Part shown: positions 9,567-18,727 of the stretch, in pieces | Layout of the letters: each line of letters begins with the position of its first letter | Position numbering within the stretch: the stretch's first letter is position 1 | Assembly: GCF_036946125.1 (NCBI RefSeq) | Contig: NZ_JAQIJT010000002.1 | Location: forward strand, 1,672,001-1,736,000 | Length of the DNA: 64,000 nucleotides | From: Sphingomonas adhaesiva | GTDB taxonomy: Bacteria > Pseudomonadota > Alphaproteobacteria > Sphingomonadales > Sphingomonadaceae | Direction of reading: 5' to 3' | The notes under the pieces: generated by a model | Databases searched by the model: none | Told to the model about the DNA's origin: nothing | Seen by the model: only the letters and a program-made list of their open reading frames with translations | Position numbers and translations under genes: made by a program

Positions 9567-10888
9567 CGCCCGGACTGATGATCGCCGCGCCGTCGTCGGG
9601 CACCGGCAAGACGACCGTCATGCTCGGCCTGCTGCGCGCGCTGCGCGACGAGGGGCTGGCCGTGCAGCCGTTCAAGAGCGGCCCCGACTATATCGATCCC
9701 GCCTTCCACCATGCCGCCAGCGGCCGCCGCTCGTTCAACCTCGACAGTTGGGCGATGCCCGCGACGATGCTCGACCGCCTCGCGGCTCACGCGCACGACG
9801 CCGACCTCGTCCTCACCGAGGGGTCGATGGGCCTCTTCGACGGGGTCGCCGCCGCCGGCGCCACGGGCAACGGCGCCAGCGCCGACATCGCGGGCCGGAT
9901 GGGATGGGCGGTCGTGCTGGTCGTCGACGTATCGGGTCAGGCGCAGTCCGCCGCCGCCACCGCGCTCGGCTTCGCACGCTACGACGCCGCGCTGCCGGTC
10001 GCCGGCGTGATCCTCAATCGCGTCGCCAGTCCGCGGCACGAACGCCTCGCGCGCAGCGGCATGGCCGCGGTCGGGCTGCCCGTGTTCGGCGCCCTGCCAC
10101 GCCGCGGCGACCTGACCCTGCCCGAACGGCATCTCGGCCTCGTCCAGGCCGGCGAGCACGCCGACCTCGACGCGCGGATCGCGTCCTATGCGACCTTCCT
10201 GCGCGCGCACGTCGATCTCGCCGCGCTCCGCGCCGCCGCCACCGCCACCGCCACCGCCACCGCTGCGCCACGCCCGCCGGCCGAGCGCCCGCAGCTCGCC
10301 CCTCCGGCACAGCGAATCGCGCTGGCGCAGGATGCCGCCTTCTCCTTCACCTACCCGCATATCGTGGATGCGTGGCGCCACGCCGGTGCCGAGATCCTGC
10401 CCTTTTCCCCGCTGGCGGACGAGGCGCCGGATGCGAGCGCCGACCTCGTCTGGCTGCCCGGCGGCTACCCCGAGCTGCACGCCGGTCGCCTCGCCGCGGC
10501 GACGACCTTCCACGCGGCGCTCGCCGAGCATGCGCGCACCCGGCCGGTCCACGGCGAGTGCGGCGGCTATATGGCGCTTGGCGAGGCGCTGATCGATGCG
10601 GAGGGGGTAGCCCACCGCATGGCCGGCCTGCTCGGCCTCGTCACCAGTTATGCGCGGCGCCGCATGCATCTGGGCTACCGCAAGGCGACGCTTCGTGCGG
10701 AGGTGGCCGGTTACTCCCCGGGCACAATGCTGCGCGGTCACGAATTCCATTATTCGACGATCCTGGAGCAGCCCGACACGCCGCTGGCGCAGGTCGTGGA
10801 TGCGGAGGGGGCCGCGGTCGCCGAAACCGGATCGTATCGGGGCCGCGTCTCCGGCACCTTCTTCCACCTGATCGCGCCCGCGCGATGA
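9563..10888 (+). CDS. cobB: Hydrogenobyrinate a,c-diamide synthase CobB
   Basis: ATP- and glutamine-dependent amidation of the a and c side chains of hydrogenobyrinate, making the substrate of the CobNST chelatase. It has 441 residues in two domains: an N-terminal dethiobiotin-synthetase-like ATPase (P-loop APSSGTGKTT at residues 8-17) and a C-terminal class I glutamine amidotransferase with the nucleophile cysteine in HGECGGY near residue 333. A short alanine/threonine run (10236-10267, alternating gcc/acc) forms the interdomain linker and may be length-variable. ATGA overlaps join it to cobM and cobA. Confidence 0.95.
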   Translation: MTPGLMIAAPSSGTGKTTVMLGLLRALRDEGLAVQPFKSGPDYIDPAFHHAASGRRSFNLDSWAMPATMLDRLAAHAHDADLVLTEGSMGLFDGVAAAGATGNGASADIAGRMGWAVVLVVDVSGQAQSAAATALGFARYDAALPVAGVILNRVASPRHERLARSGMAAVGLPVFGALPRRGDLTLPERHLGLVQAGEHADLDARIASYATFLRAHVDLAALRAAATATATATAAPRPPAERPQLAPPAQRIALAQDAAFSFTYPHIVDAWRHAGAEILPFSPLADEAPDASADLVWLPGGYPELHAGRLAAATTFHAALAEHARTRPVHGECGGYMALGEALIDAEGVAHRMAGLLGLVTSYARRRMHLGYRKATLRAEVAGYSPGTMLRGHEFHYSTILEQPDTPLAQVVDAEGAAVAETGSYRGRVSGTFFHLIAPAR

Positions 10889-11613
10889 CCGGCTTCGTCT
10901 CCTTCGTCGGTTCGGGGCCGGGCGACCCGGAGCTGCTGACGCTGAAGGCGGTCGATCGGCTGCGCCGCGCCGACGTCGTGCTGTTCGACGATTTGTCCTC
11001 CGGCCCGCTGCTCGACCATATCCGCGCAGGCGCCACGCTGGTGCCGGTCGGGAAGCGCGCCGGGCGGCCGTCGCCCTCGCAGGCGCACGTCTCGCAACTG
11101 CTGGTCGACCACGCCGCCACGGGCGCGCACGTCGTCCGGCTGAAGTCGGGCGATCCGGCGATCTTCGGCCGGCTGGAGGAGGAGATCGTCGCGCTCCGCA
11201 CGGCGGGCATCGCCTTCGAGATCGTCCCCGGCGTCACCTCAGCCTCCGCGGCCGCCGCCGCCGCCGCGATCCCGCTGACCCGCCGGCTGAGCGCGCGCCG
11301 GGTGCAGTTCGTGACCGGCCACGACGTCACCGGCCGCCTGCCCGGGGCGCTCAACATGGCGGCGCTCGCCGATGCGCAGGCGACGACCGTCGTCTTCATG
11401 CCGAAACGCACCTTCGCGGCGCTTTTCGCGCAACTATGCGCCCACGGCCTGCCACCGGACACGCCCGCGCTTCTGGCCGAGAATGTCGGCCACCCCGACC
11501 AGCGCCTGCACCGCTCGACCATCGCAGGGCTGGCACGGATGCTTGCGACCGAGCTGGGGAGTGCCCCCGCCCTGATCCTCTACGGCCCGCTGCGGGGTGA
11601 GGACGAGGCATGA
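10885..11613 (+). CDS. cobA: Uroporphyrinogen-III C-methyltransferase CobA
   Basis: Entry enzyme of the pathway: two SAM-dependent methylations of uroporphyrinogen III give precorrin-2. At 242 residues it is the single-domain SUMT, not the CysG fusion. It shows VGSGPGDPELLTLKA, VLFDDLSSG, VRLKSGDPAIFGR and the GVTSASAAAAAAAIPLTRR region. It lies downstream of cobB and upstream of cobF within the overlapping operon (ATGA on both sides). Confidence 0.95.
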   Translation: MTGFVSFVGSGPGDPELLTLKAVDRLRRADVVLFDDLSSGPLLDHIRAGATLVPVGKRAGRPSPSQAHVSQLLVDHAATGAHVVRLKSGDPAIFGRLEEEIVALRTAGIAFEIVPGVTSASAAAAAAAIPLTRRLSARRVQFVTGHDVTGRLPGALNMAALADAQATTVVFMPKRTFAALFAQLCAHGLPPDTPALLAENVGHPDQRLHRSTIAGLARMLATELGSAPALILYGPLRGEDEA

Positions 11614-12359
11614 TCGACCTCCACCTGATCGGCATCGGCACCGGCAATCCGGACCATCTGACGCGCCAGGCGGAGGCGGCGATGAACGCCGCCGACCTCA
11701 TCCTCCTGCCCCGCAAGGGCACAGCGCGTTCGGACCTGATCGACGTGCGCCGCATGCTGTGCGCCGTCGCGCTGACCTGCCCGGTCCGCATCGTCGAGTT
11801 CGACCTGCCCGTCCGCGATGCGCGGCGGGACTATCTGTCCGGGGTAGCCGAATGGCACGCCGCGGTCGCCGCCACCTGGGCCGCGCAGATCGCCCGGCAT
11901 CTGCCCGGCGGCGGGCGTCTGGCGCTGCTGGTCTGGGGCGATCCGTCGCTCTACGACAGCACGCTACGCATCGCGGAGCGCCTGCGCGGCGACGGCATGG
12001 CGATGCGGATCCACGTCGTCCCCGGCATCACCAGCCTGCAGGCGCTCACCGCCGCGCACGCCACCCCGCTCAACGAACTCGGCGCGCCGGTCGTCATCAC
12101 CACCGGACGGCGACTGCGCGACGGCTGGCCCGGGGGCGCGGACCGCGTCGCGGTGATGCTGGACGGCGACTGCACCTTCGCCACCCTGCCGCCCGCGGGC
12201 GTGCGCATCTGGTGGGGCGCTTATCTGGGCATGCCGAACCAGGCGCTGGCCAGCGGCCCGCTGGCGGATGTCGCGGCATCGATCGTGGAGCGCCGCGCCG
12301 CGCTGCGCCGCGAGCACGGCTGGATCATGGACACCTACCTGCTGAGCCGCGCCGCATGA
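11610..12359 (+). CDS. cobF: Precorrin-6A synthase (deacetylating) CobF
   Basis: Methylates C-1 of precorrin-5 with loss of the extruded acetate, giving precorrin-6A; specific to the aerobic pathway. The 249-residue tetrapyrrole methylase begins IDLHLIGIGTGNPDHLT and has the CobF-typical LLPRKGTARSDL. The glycine-rich VWGDPSLYDST and VPGITSLQAL motifs follow. It overlaps cobA and bluB by four bases each. Confidence 0.94.
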   Translation: MIDLHLIGIGTGNPDHLTRQAEAAMNAADLILLPRKGTARSDLIDVRRMLCAVALTCPVRIVEFDLPVRDARRDYLSGVAEWHAAVAATWAAQIARHLPGGGRLALLVWGDPSLYDSTLRIAERLRGDGMAMRIHVVPGITSLQALTAAHATPLNELGAPVVITTGRRLRDGWPGGADRVAVMLDGDCTFATLPPAGVRIWWGAYLGMPNQALASGPLADVAASIVERRAALRREHGWIMDTYLLSRAA

Positions 12360-12997
12360 CCGCGCCGCTGTTCGATGCCGACTTCGTCGACCGGCTGGAC
12401 GAGCTGTTCCGCTGGCGGCGCGACGTACGGCATTTCACCGCCGATCCGGTTCCGGATGCGGTCATGGAGACGCTGCTCGCCGCCGTCCGCTGGGCGCCGT
12501 CGGTCGGCAACGCGCAGCCGTGGCGCTTCGTCCGCCTCCGCTCGCCGGCCCTGCGCCACCGCTTGGCGGACCATGTCGATGCCGAAAGCCGCGCCGCCGC
12601 GGCGAACCTGAGCAATGAGGGGCGTCGCGACCGCTACGCGACGCTGAAGCTGCACGGACTGCGCGAGGCGCCCGAGGTGCTCGCGGTCTTCCACGACGTC
12701 GATCCCCTCGCCGGCCACGGCCTGGGCCGCGCCACCATGCCGGGGACGCTGCGCGATTCGACCGTCATCGCGATCCACACGCTGTGGCTGGCGGCCCATG
12801 CGCGCGGCTACGGCCTCGGCTGGGTATCGATCCTCGACCCCGACGCGGTCAGCGCGATGCTTCGGGTGCCCCCGCACTGGTCCTTCGTCGCCCTGCTCTG
12901 CCTCGGCAGGCCGGTCGCCCCCTCCGCCGTTCCCGAGCTCGAACGACGCGACTGGCAGGCCCGCGAGCCGATCGCCGACCGCCTGTTCGAACGATGA
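12356..12997 (+). CDS. bluB: 5,6-dimethylbenzimidazole synthase BluB
   Basis: Flavin-destructase of the nitroreductase fold that turns reduced FMN and O2 into 5,6-dimethylbenzimidazole, the lower ligand of cobalamin. The 213-residue product has RRDVRHF near residue 22, the WAPSVGNAQPWRF FMN-binding stretch near residue 45 and GLGWVSILDP near residue 145, all typical of BluB. The ATG overlaps the cobF stop. Its presence means the strain can make true B12 if the late cob genes (not in this window) are present. Confidence 0.93.
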   Translation: MTAPLFDADFVDRLDELFRWRRDVRHFTADPVPDAVMETLLAAVRWAPSVGNAQPWRFVRLRSPALRHRLADHVDAESRAAAANLSNEGRRDRYATLKLHGLREAPEVLAVFHDVDPLAGHGLGRATMPGTLRDSTVIAIHTLWLAAHARGYGLGWVSILDPDAVSAMLRVPPHWSFVALLCLGRPVAPSAVPELERRDWQAREPIADRLFER

Positions 12998-13028
12998 CCC
13001 GACAATTCGAAAGGGATGACCCCGACCC

Positions 13029-13439
13029 ATGCTGACTCCTGCCGATGACACGCTGGCGATCGTCGCCTGCACCACGTGCCGCTTCACGCCCGACCGCCGC
13101 GAGAATGACGATGGCGAACGCGGCGGCGCCGCCTTCGCCGCAGCGCTCACCGCCGTCAGGGACGGCGACCCGCGCTACGCCGGCGTCGCGATCCAGCGGA
13201 TGCCGTGCCTGTTCTCCTGCACCGAACATTGCTCGGTACACCTGCGCGCGCCGGGGAAGGTCGGCTATCTGCTCGGCCGCTTCACCCCGGACGCGGATGC
13301 CGCCCGCGCGCTCCTCGACTATGCGGTGGCCTATGGCCGGAGCGAGCACGGCCGCGTGCCGTTCAGGCAATGGCCGCAGGGGGTGAAGGGGCATTTCATC
13401 GCGCGCGTGCCCCCCGCCGGCTACGTCACCGACAGCTGA
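13029..13439 (+). CDS. DUF1636 family putative metal-binding protein
   Basis: A 136-residue protein of the DUF1636 family, which is regularly found in cobalamin gene clusters but has no proven function. Cysteines sit in CTTCRF near the N-terminus and in CLFSCTEHC near residue 60, suggesting a metal or Fe-S site; a ferredoxin-like thioredoxin fold is likely. It follows bluB by 31 bases and probably closes the operon. A role in cobalt handling or electron supply is only inferred from context. Confidence 0.8.
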   Translation: MLTPADDTLAIVACTTCRFTPDRRENDDGERGGAAFAAALTAVRDGDPRYAGVAIQRMPCLFSCTEHCSVHLRAPGKVGYLLGRFTPDADAARALLDYAVAYGRSEHGRVPFRQWPQGVKGHFIARVPPAGYVTDS

Positions 13440-13532
13440 GCCGCGTGCGCGATCGGATGGTTACCGGCGCGATAACCGTAAACCGGCGGTTTTGCTCACG
13501 TCTCGTTTACCCATGATCGCTACCAGGAGGGC

Positions 13533-13868
13533 ATGCCCGTTTCCGCTCGACGCTCCGCCCCCGCTTCCTCCATCGACCAGCGTCGCGCGCCGCGACATCC
13601 GGTCGATTGCCGCGCCACCGCGAAGCTCGCGCTGTCGATCTCGATCCTGGACGCGTCGCTGCTGGGGCTGCGCGGGCGCGCCTCGCTGCCGCTGCCGTCG
13701 GGCACGTTGCTGAACCTCACCCTCCCCGGCCACGCCGCGCGCCACGCGCGCGTCACCTGGGCCGAGGGCGACACGTTCGGCTGCGAATTCCTCAAGCCGC
13801 TGTCGCACGACGAACTGCGCCGCCTGACCGACGCCACGAACAACGCGCCGCAACTGATGATCGGCTAG
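13533..13868 (+). CDS. PilZ domain protein
   Basis: A 111-residue stand-alone PilZ domain, the usual cyclic di-GMP receptor. The binding signature is recognisable as DQRRAPRHPVDC (RxxxR region) near residue 16, followed by the beta-barrel with GCEFLKPL near the end. A strong ribosome binding site (AGGAGGG) lies just before the ATG. Its own TAG and the TAG of glgX on the opposite strand share the palindrome CTAG (13865-13868), so the two genes end face to face with no spacer. Target process unknown. Confidence 0.8.
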   Translation: MPVSARRSAPASSIDQRRAPRHPVDCRATAKLALSISILDASLLGLRGRASLPLPSGTLLNLTLPGHAARHARVTWAEGDTFGCEFLKPLSHDELRRLTDATNNAPQLMIG

Positions 13869-15568
13869 GCCGGAACGATCGCGACCGTACCGGCGGCGCG
13901 GTCGATCGTCACGCTGACCTCGGGCAGCCGCATCTCCACCGCATCCGCGCTCGCCCAATCCTCGGCGCGCATCGGTGCGCCGTCACGGCGGAACCAGCGC
14001 GCGTCGTGGCGTATCGCCGGATCGGCGAGCGCCGGACACGCGGCCCGCAGCGTCGCCAGCCCGGCGACATAGTCCTCCAGCGCGAGGTCGCGGCCGTCCC
14101 AGTCGAGCCAGACGGTTTCGTTATCCTGCGCATAGGCGTTGTTGTTGCCGCCCTGCGTCCGTCCGAACTCGTCGCCCGCGCACAGCATGATCGTCCCGCG
14201 CGTCGCGAACAGCGTCGCCAGCATCGCGCGAACGCCCTCCCCGCCGCGCGCCCACGCGATCTCGCCGTGATGGCCGTCGCGATTGTCCTCGCCATTGGCG
14301 TGATTGCGCCGCTCGGCATAGGTCGCCACGTCGCGCAGGGTGAAGCCGTCGTGCGCCGCGACGAAGCTCACGCCGCGCGTCCGCCCGGCGCCGAACACGT
14401 CGGCCGACCCGCATAACCGCGTCGCCAGCGCGCCGATGCCGCCGTCCCCGCGCCAGAACCGCCGCACGTCGTCGCGGTAGCGGTCGTTCCACTCCCACCA
14501 ATCGGCCGGAAACTCGCCTAGGCGATAACCGCCGGGACCGGGATCCCACGGCTCCGCGATCATGATCCGCCGCGACAGCAGCGGATCGGCGGCGATCTCG
14601 GCGAAGATCGGCGCCTGCGCGTCGAACCCCGGCCCGCGCGCCATGATCGTCGCCAGGTCGAAGCGGAAGCCGTCGACCCCCGCCTGCGTCACGAAATGCC
14701 GCAACGTGCCCAGCACCAGCGCGCGCACCGCCGGGTTCGCGAAGTCCAGCGTGTTGCCGGTCCCGGTATCGTTGATGAGCGTCCCGTCCGGCGCGCGCGC
14801 ATGGGCCGCATCGTCCAGCCCGCGCAGCGCGAGCGTCGGGCCGAGCAGGTCGCTCTCCCCGCTGTGGTTGAAGACGAGATCGAGGATCGTGCCGATACCC
14901 GCGCGCCGCAGCGCTTCCACCGTCTCGCGCAGTTCCGCCACCCCGCCCGGGACGAGGCGCGGGTCGAGCGCCATCGGCACGACGGGATTGTAGCCCCAGG
15001 CGTTGCGCAGCCCCAGCGGGGGCAGGTGCCGTTCGTCGATCCAGGCGACGATGGGCATCATCTCCACCGCGGACACCCCGATCCGCTTCAGGTGCGCGAT
15101 CACCGCCGGATGCGCCAGCGCCGCCACCGTCCCGCGCTGCGCCACCGGCACGTCGGGGTGCAGCATCGTGAAGCCGCGGACGTTGACCTCGTAGATCAGC
15201 CCGCCGGCGCGCAGCACCGGCGGCAGGTCCAGCGCGGGCAGCGGCGCGGTGACGATCGCGCGCGGTACCCGATCGGCGGTATCCGCGCCGAACTCGGCCA
15301 GACGCGGATCCTGCACGAAGGGGCGGTCCAGCGTCACCGCGTGCGGGTCGACCAGCAGCTTGGCGGCATCGAACGGCACCGGCCCGTCCGCGCGAAAGCC
15401 GTAGCATGCACCCTCGCCCACGCCGCTCACCTCGGCGTGCCAGTCGTCGCCCTCGCGGGTCATCGCGATGCGGCGCTCGTCGGGGTCGAACAGGCACAGC
15501 CACACCGCCGCCGCGCGCGGGGCGCGGACCGAGAAGCGCGTGCCGCCCGCGACGACGACGGCGGTCAC
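13865..15568 (-). CDS. glgX: Glycogen debranching enzyme GlgX
   Basis: GH13 isoamylase-type debranching enzyme that cleaves alpha-1,6 branches of phosphorylase-limit dextrin. The 567 residues comprise an N-terminal CBM48-like domain (about 1-95), the TIM barrel with the nucleophile region GFRFDLATIM near residue 300 and acid/base IAEPWDPGPGGY, and a C-terminal domain. It is shorter than E. coli GlgX (657), as in other alphaproteobacteria. The start is GTG at 15566-15568, overlapping the pgm stop, so it is the last gene of glgC-glgA-pgm-glgX. Confidence 0.9.
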   Translation of the reverse strand: MTAVVVAGGTRFSVRAPRAAAVWLCLFDPDERRIAMTREGDDWHAEVSGVGEGACYGFRADGPVPFDAAKLLVDPHAVTLDRPFVQDPRLAEFGADTADRVPRAIVTAPLPALDLPPVLRAGGLIYEVNVRGFTMLHPDVPVAQRGTVAALAHPAVIAHLKRIGVSAVEMMPIVAWIDERHLPPLGLRNAWGYNPVVPMALDPRLVPGGVAELRETVEALRRAGIGTILDLVFNHSGESDLLGPTLALRGLDDAAHARAPDGTLINDTGTGNTLDFANPAVRALVLGTLRHFVTQAGVDGFRFDLATIMARGPGFDAQAPIFAEIAADPLLSRRIMIAEPWDPGPGGYRLGEFPADWWEWNDRYRDDVRRFWRGDGGIGALATRLCGSADVFGAGRTRGVSFVAAHDGFTLRDVATYAERRNHANGEDNRDGHHGEIAWARGGEGVRAMLATLFATRGTIMLCAGDEFGRTQGGNNNAYAQDNETVWLDWDGRDLALEDYVAGLATLRAACPALADPAIRHDARWFRRDGAPMRAEDWASADAVEMRLPEVSVTIDRAAGTVAIVPA

Positions 15569-17184
15569 GTGATGACGTCGGGTTCGGTGCGGCCGGTATG
15601 CTGCGCGATGCCCGCGATCGCATCCGCCGCGGCGACGATCTCCGCCAGCATCACGCCGGTGTCGGCGTCGAGGTCGCCGCCCGCGGGCTCGTACCGCTCC
15701 AGATAGACGCGCAGCGTCGCGCCGCTGGTGCCCGTGCCCGACAGGCGGAAGACGACGCGGCTGCCGCCCGCGAACAGCACGCGCACGCCCTGGTGGCGGC
15801 TGACCGAACCGTCGGTCGGATCCTCATAGGCGAAGTCGTCCGCTGCGGCGACGGTCAGCGCGCCGAAGGAGCGGCCGGGCAGTTCCGCCAGCTGCCCGCG
15901 CAACCCCGCCATCAGCGTGTCGGCGGCGGCGCTGTCGACGCCCTCGTAATCGTGGCGCGCGTAATAGTTGCGGCCGAAACGCGCCCAATGCTCGCGCGCG
16001 ATCGTGTCGACGCTCTTGCCGGTCGCCGCCAGGATATTGAGCCACAGCAGCACGGCCCACAGCCCGTCCTTCTCGCGGACATGGTCGCTGCCGGTCCCGG
16101 CGCTTTCCTCGCCGCAGATCGTCGCCATGCCGGCGTCGAGCAGGTTGCCGAAGAACTTCCACCCCGTCGGCGTCTCGAAGATCGGGATATTCATCGCCTC
16201 CGCCACGCGATCGGCGGCGGCGCTGGTGGGCATGGAGCGCGCGATCCCCTTCAGCCCGGCGGCATAGCCGGGCGCGAGATGCGCGTTGGCGGCGAGCATC
16301 GCCAGGCTGTCGGACGGGGTGACGAAGCGCCCGCGCCCGATGATGAGGTTGCGGTCGCCGTCGCCGTCCGAGGCCGCGCCGAAGTCGGGCGCGGCGTCCG
16401 ACATCATAAGTTGGTGAAGTTGGCGCGCGTGGACCAGATTCGGGTCGGGGTGATGCCCGCCAAAGTCCTCCAAAGGCTCACCATTCATCACGCTGTCGGC
16501 GGCGAAACCCAGCCGGTTGACCAGAATCTCCCGCGCATAAGGTCCCGTAACGGCACTCATCGCGTCGAAGGCGATGGTCAGGCCGGCACCCCGGATCGCG
16601 TCGAAGTCGAACAGCGTCTCCATCAGCGCGGCGTAATCGGCGACGGGGTCGATGACCTCGACCGTCATTCCCTCCACCGTCACCTCGCCGAGCGTATCGA
16701 GGTCGATGTCCGCGCTGTCCGCCGCCTTCCACTCGGCGATCGACAGCGTCCGCGCATGGATCGCCTCGGTCACCTTCTCCGGCGCGGGGCCGCCGTTGGC
16801 GACATTGTACTTGATCCCGAAATCCTCGTCCGGCCCGCCCGGATTGTGGCTGGCCGACAGCACCAGCCCGCCCAGCGCGCCGCGCCGGCGGATCACGTTC
16901 GAGGCGGCGGGCGTCGACAGGATGCCGCCCTGTCCCACCACCACCCGCGCGAAGCCCGCCGCGGCGGCCATGCGGATCGCGGTCTGGATCACCTCGCGGT
17001 TGAGGTAGCGCCCGTCGCCGCCGATCACCAGCGTCGCGCCGTCCTTCCCCTCCACCACGTCGAACACCGACTGGATGAAGTTCTCCGCATAGTTGGGCCG
17101 CTGGAACACGCGCACCTTCTTGCGCAGCCCGGAGGTCCCCGGCTTCTGATCGTCGAAGGGCGTCGTCGGATGGGTACGGATCAT
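15565..17184 (-). CDS. pgm: Alpha-D-phosphoglucomutase
   Basis: Interconverts glucose 1-phosphate and glucose 6-phosphate, linking glycogen to central metabolism. The 539-residue product has the PGM1-type architecture. The phosphoserine loop ASHNPGGPDEDFG lies near residue 110, the metal loop DGDGDR near residue 275, the sugar-binding GEESAG near residue 355, and the phosphate-binding FRLSGTGTSG near residue 495. Starting at ATG 17182-17184 gives MIRTHPTTPFDDQKPGTSG, the family's N-terminus, and overlaps the glgA stop by four bases. Confidence 0.95.
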   Translation of the reverse strand: MIRTHPTTPFDDQKPGTSGLRKKVRVFQRPNYAENFIQSVFDVVEGKDGATLVIGGDGRYLNREVIQTAIRMAAAAGFARVVVGQGGILSTPAASNVIRRRGALGGLVLSASHNPGGPDEDFGIKYNVANGGPAPEKVTEAIHARTLSIAEWKAADSADIDLDTLGEVTVEGMTVEVIDPVADYAALMETLFDFDAIRGAGLTIAFDAMSAVTGPYAREILVNRLGFAADSVMNGEPLEDFGGHHPDPNLVHARQLHQLMMSDAAPDFGAASDGDGDRNLIIGRGRFVTPSDSLAMLAANAHLAPGYAAGLKGIARSMPTSAAADRVAEAMNIPIFETPTGWKFFGNLLDAGMATICGEESAGTGSDHVREKDGLWAVLLWLNILAATGKSVDTIAREHWARFGRNYYARHDYEGVDSAAADTLMAGLRGQLAELPGRSFGALTVAAADDFAYEDPTDGSVSRHQGVRVLFAGGSRVVFRLSGTGTSGATLRVYLERYEPAGGDLDADTGVMLAEIVAAADAIAGIAQHTGRTEPDVIT

Positions 17185-18623
17185 GCGGACAGAAGCTCCC
17201 TGTAGAGCCGGGCATAGCGTTCGCCGCTCTTTGCCCAGGAGAAGTCGGATCGCATGCCGCGGCGCTGGAGCGTCGTCCAGCGATCGGGCGTGCGGTGAAT
17301 CGCGACGGTGCGCGCGATAGCGGCGGTCAATGTCTCGCGCGTGACACCGTCGAACTGCACGCCGGTCGCCACCCCCGCATCCAGCGCCGCCTCGTTCGCG
17401 TCGATCACCGTATCCGCCAGCCCGCCGGTGCGCGCCACCACCGGCACGCAGCCGTAGGCGAGGCCGTAGAGCTGGGTCAGCCCGCACGGTTCGAACCGCG
17501 AGGGGATCAGGATCGCGTCGGACCCGCCCTGCAACAGGTGCGACAGCGGCTCGTCGTAACCGATCCGCACCCCGACGCGGCCCGGATACCGATCGGCGGC
17601 GAGGCGGAAGGCATGTTCCAGCGCCGCGTCGCCCGACCCCAGCATGGCGAGGCGCCCGCCCATCGCGACCAGCGCGTCGAGACATTCGGCGAGGACATCC
17701 ATCCCCTTCTGCCACGTCAGCCGGCTGATGACGCAGAAGATCGGGGCATCGCCCTCCTCCAGCCCGAACGCGGCCTCCACCGCGCGCTTGTTGACGACGC
17801 GCTTCGCCAGGGTGCGATCGGTATAGCGCGCCGGCAGCGCGCGGTCGGTGGCAGGGTTCCACACCGCGGGATCGATCCCGTTGACGATGCCGTGGACACG
17901 CGCGCGCCGCGCCGCGATCAGCCCCTCCAGCCCCATGCCGAAGGCGGGCTCCAGGATTTCCTGCGCATAGGTCGGGCTGACGGTCGTGATCGCATCCGCC
18001 GCCTCCAGCCCGCCCTTCAGCAGGCCGACGCCGCCGTAATATTCGACGCCGTCGATCGCCCACGCCTCCGGCGGCAACCCCAGCGCGTCGAAGATCGCCG
18101 CGTCACAGCGCCCCTGGAACGCGATGTTGTGGACGGTCATCACGCTGCGCACGGGCGCCCCGGCATAGCGAAGATAGGCGGGCGCCAGTGCCGCCTGCCA
18201 GTCGTGCGCATGGAGCACGTCGAACCGCCGCCCCTTCACCGCACCCGTCGCGAGATCGGCCGCGGCGCGCGAGAGGGCGGCGAAGCGGCGCCAATTGTCC
18301 TCCCAGTCGCGCCCCAGCGCATCGGCGTAGAGCCCGCCCTCCCGCGCGAAGAGCGCGGGCGCGTCGAGCGCCAGCAGCGGCTGCGCGCCGTCGAGCGTCC
18401 CCGCGAGCAGCCGCGCGGGCGTGCCGAGCAGGTCGGCCCAGCGGTGCACCGCGCGCGGACGGTTCAGCGCGGCGAGCACCGCCGGGTAGCCGGGGAGAAG
18501 GGTGGTGGTGGCGACGTCGTGCGGCGCCAGCGCGGCCGGCAGCGCGCCGACCACGTCCGCCAGCCCGCCGGTCTTGACCAGCGGATAGGCTTCGGACGCG
18601 ACGGAGAGGACGGAGATGGTCAT
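17181..18623 (-). CDS. glgA: Glycogen synthase GlgA
   Basis: ADP-glucose-dependent GT5 glycosyltransferase that elongates alpha-1,4-glucan. The 480-residue protein has the KTGGLADVVGALP nucleotide-sugar motif at residues 17-29 and the C-terminal GT-B signature SRFEPCGLTQLYGLAYG near residue 375. It follows glgC after a 104-base spacer occupied by a palindromic element and overlaps pgm. Confidence 0.95.
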   Translation of the reverse strand: MTISVLSVASEAYPLVKTGGLADVVGALPAALAPHDVATTTLLPGYPAVLAALNRPRAVHRWADLLGTPARLLAGTLDGAQPLLALDAPALFAREGGLYADALGRDWEDNWRRFAALSRAAADLATGAVKGRRFDVLHAHDWQAALAPAYLRYAGAPVRSVMTVHNIAFQGRCDAAIFDALGLPPEAWAIDGVEYYGGVGLLKGGLEAADAITTVSPTYAQEILEPAFGMGLEGLIAARRARVHGIVNGIDPAVWNPATDRALPARYTDRTLAKRVVNKRAVEAAFGLEEGDAPIFCVISRLTWQKGMDVLAECLDALVAMGGRLAMLGSGDAALEHAFRLAADRYPGRVGVRIGYDEPLSHLLQGGSDAILIPSRFEPCGLTQLYGLAYGCVPVVARTGGLADTVIDANEAALDAGVATGVQFDGVTRETLTAAIARTVAIHRTPDRWTTLQRRGMRSDFSWAKSGERYARLYRELLSA

Positions 18624-18640
18624 GCAGATAGCCTCACGTG

Positions 18641-18711
18641 GTCACCCTCACCCCTCCCTTTCCCAGCGGGAGAGGGAGGGAGGCGCGAAGCGCCGGACGG
18701 GTGAGGGTGAC
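18641..18711. repeat. REP-like palindromic element between glgC and glgA
   Basis: Perfect 13-base outer arms (18641-18653 and 18699-18711, GTCACCCTCACCC and its complement) enclose two further hairpins: a CTCCC/GGGAG stem and GGCGCGAAGCGCC. The Y-shaped structure would form in RNA of either strand inside the glg transcript and could act in mRNA stability or attenuation between glgC and glgA. Confidence 0.75.
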
Positions 18712-18727
18712 GAAACTACCACCCCCC

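Noticed and set aside
10236..10267. Alternating gcc/acc run as a tandem repeat element
   Set aside because: It is in frame and encodes an Ala-Thr linker in CobB; no sign of an independent element.
1..13440. Cobalamin riboswitch for the cob operon
   Set aside because: The operon's 5' end lies outside the window and no B12-box-like leader is seen between genes, which mostly overlap.
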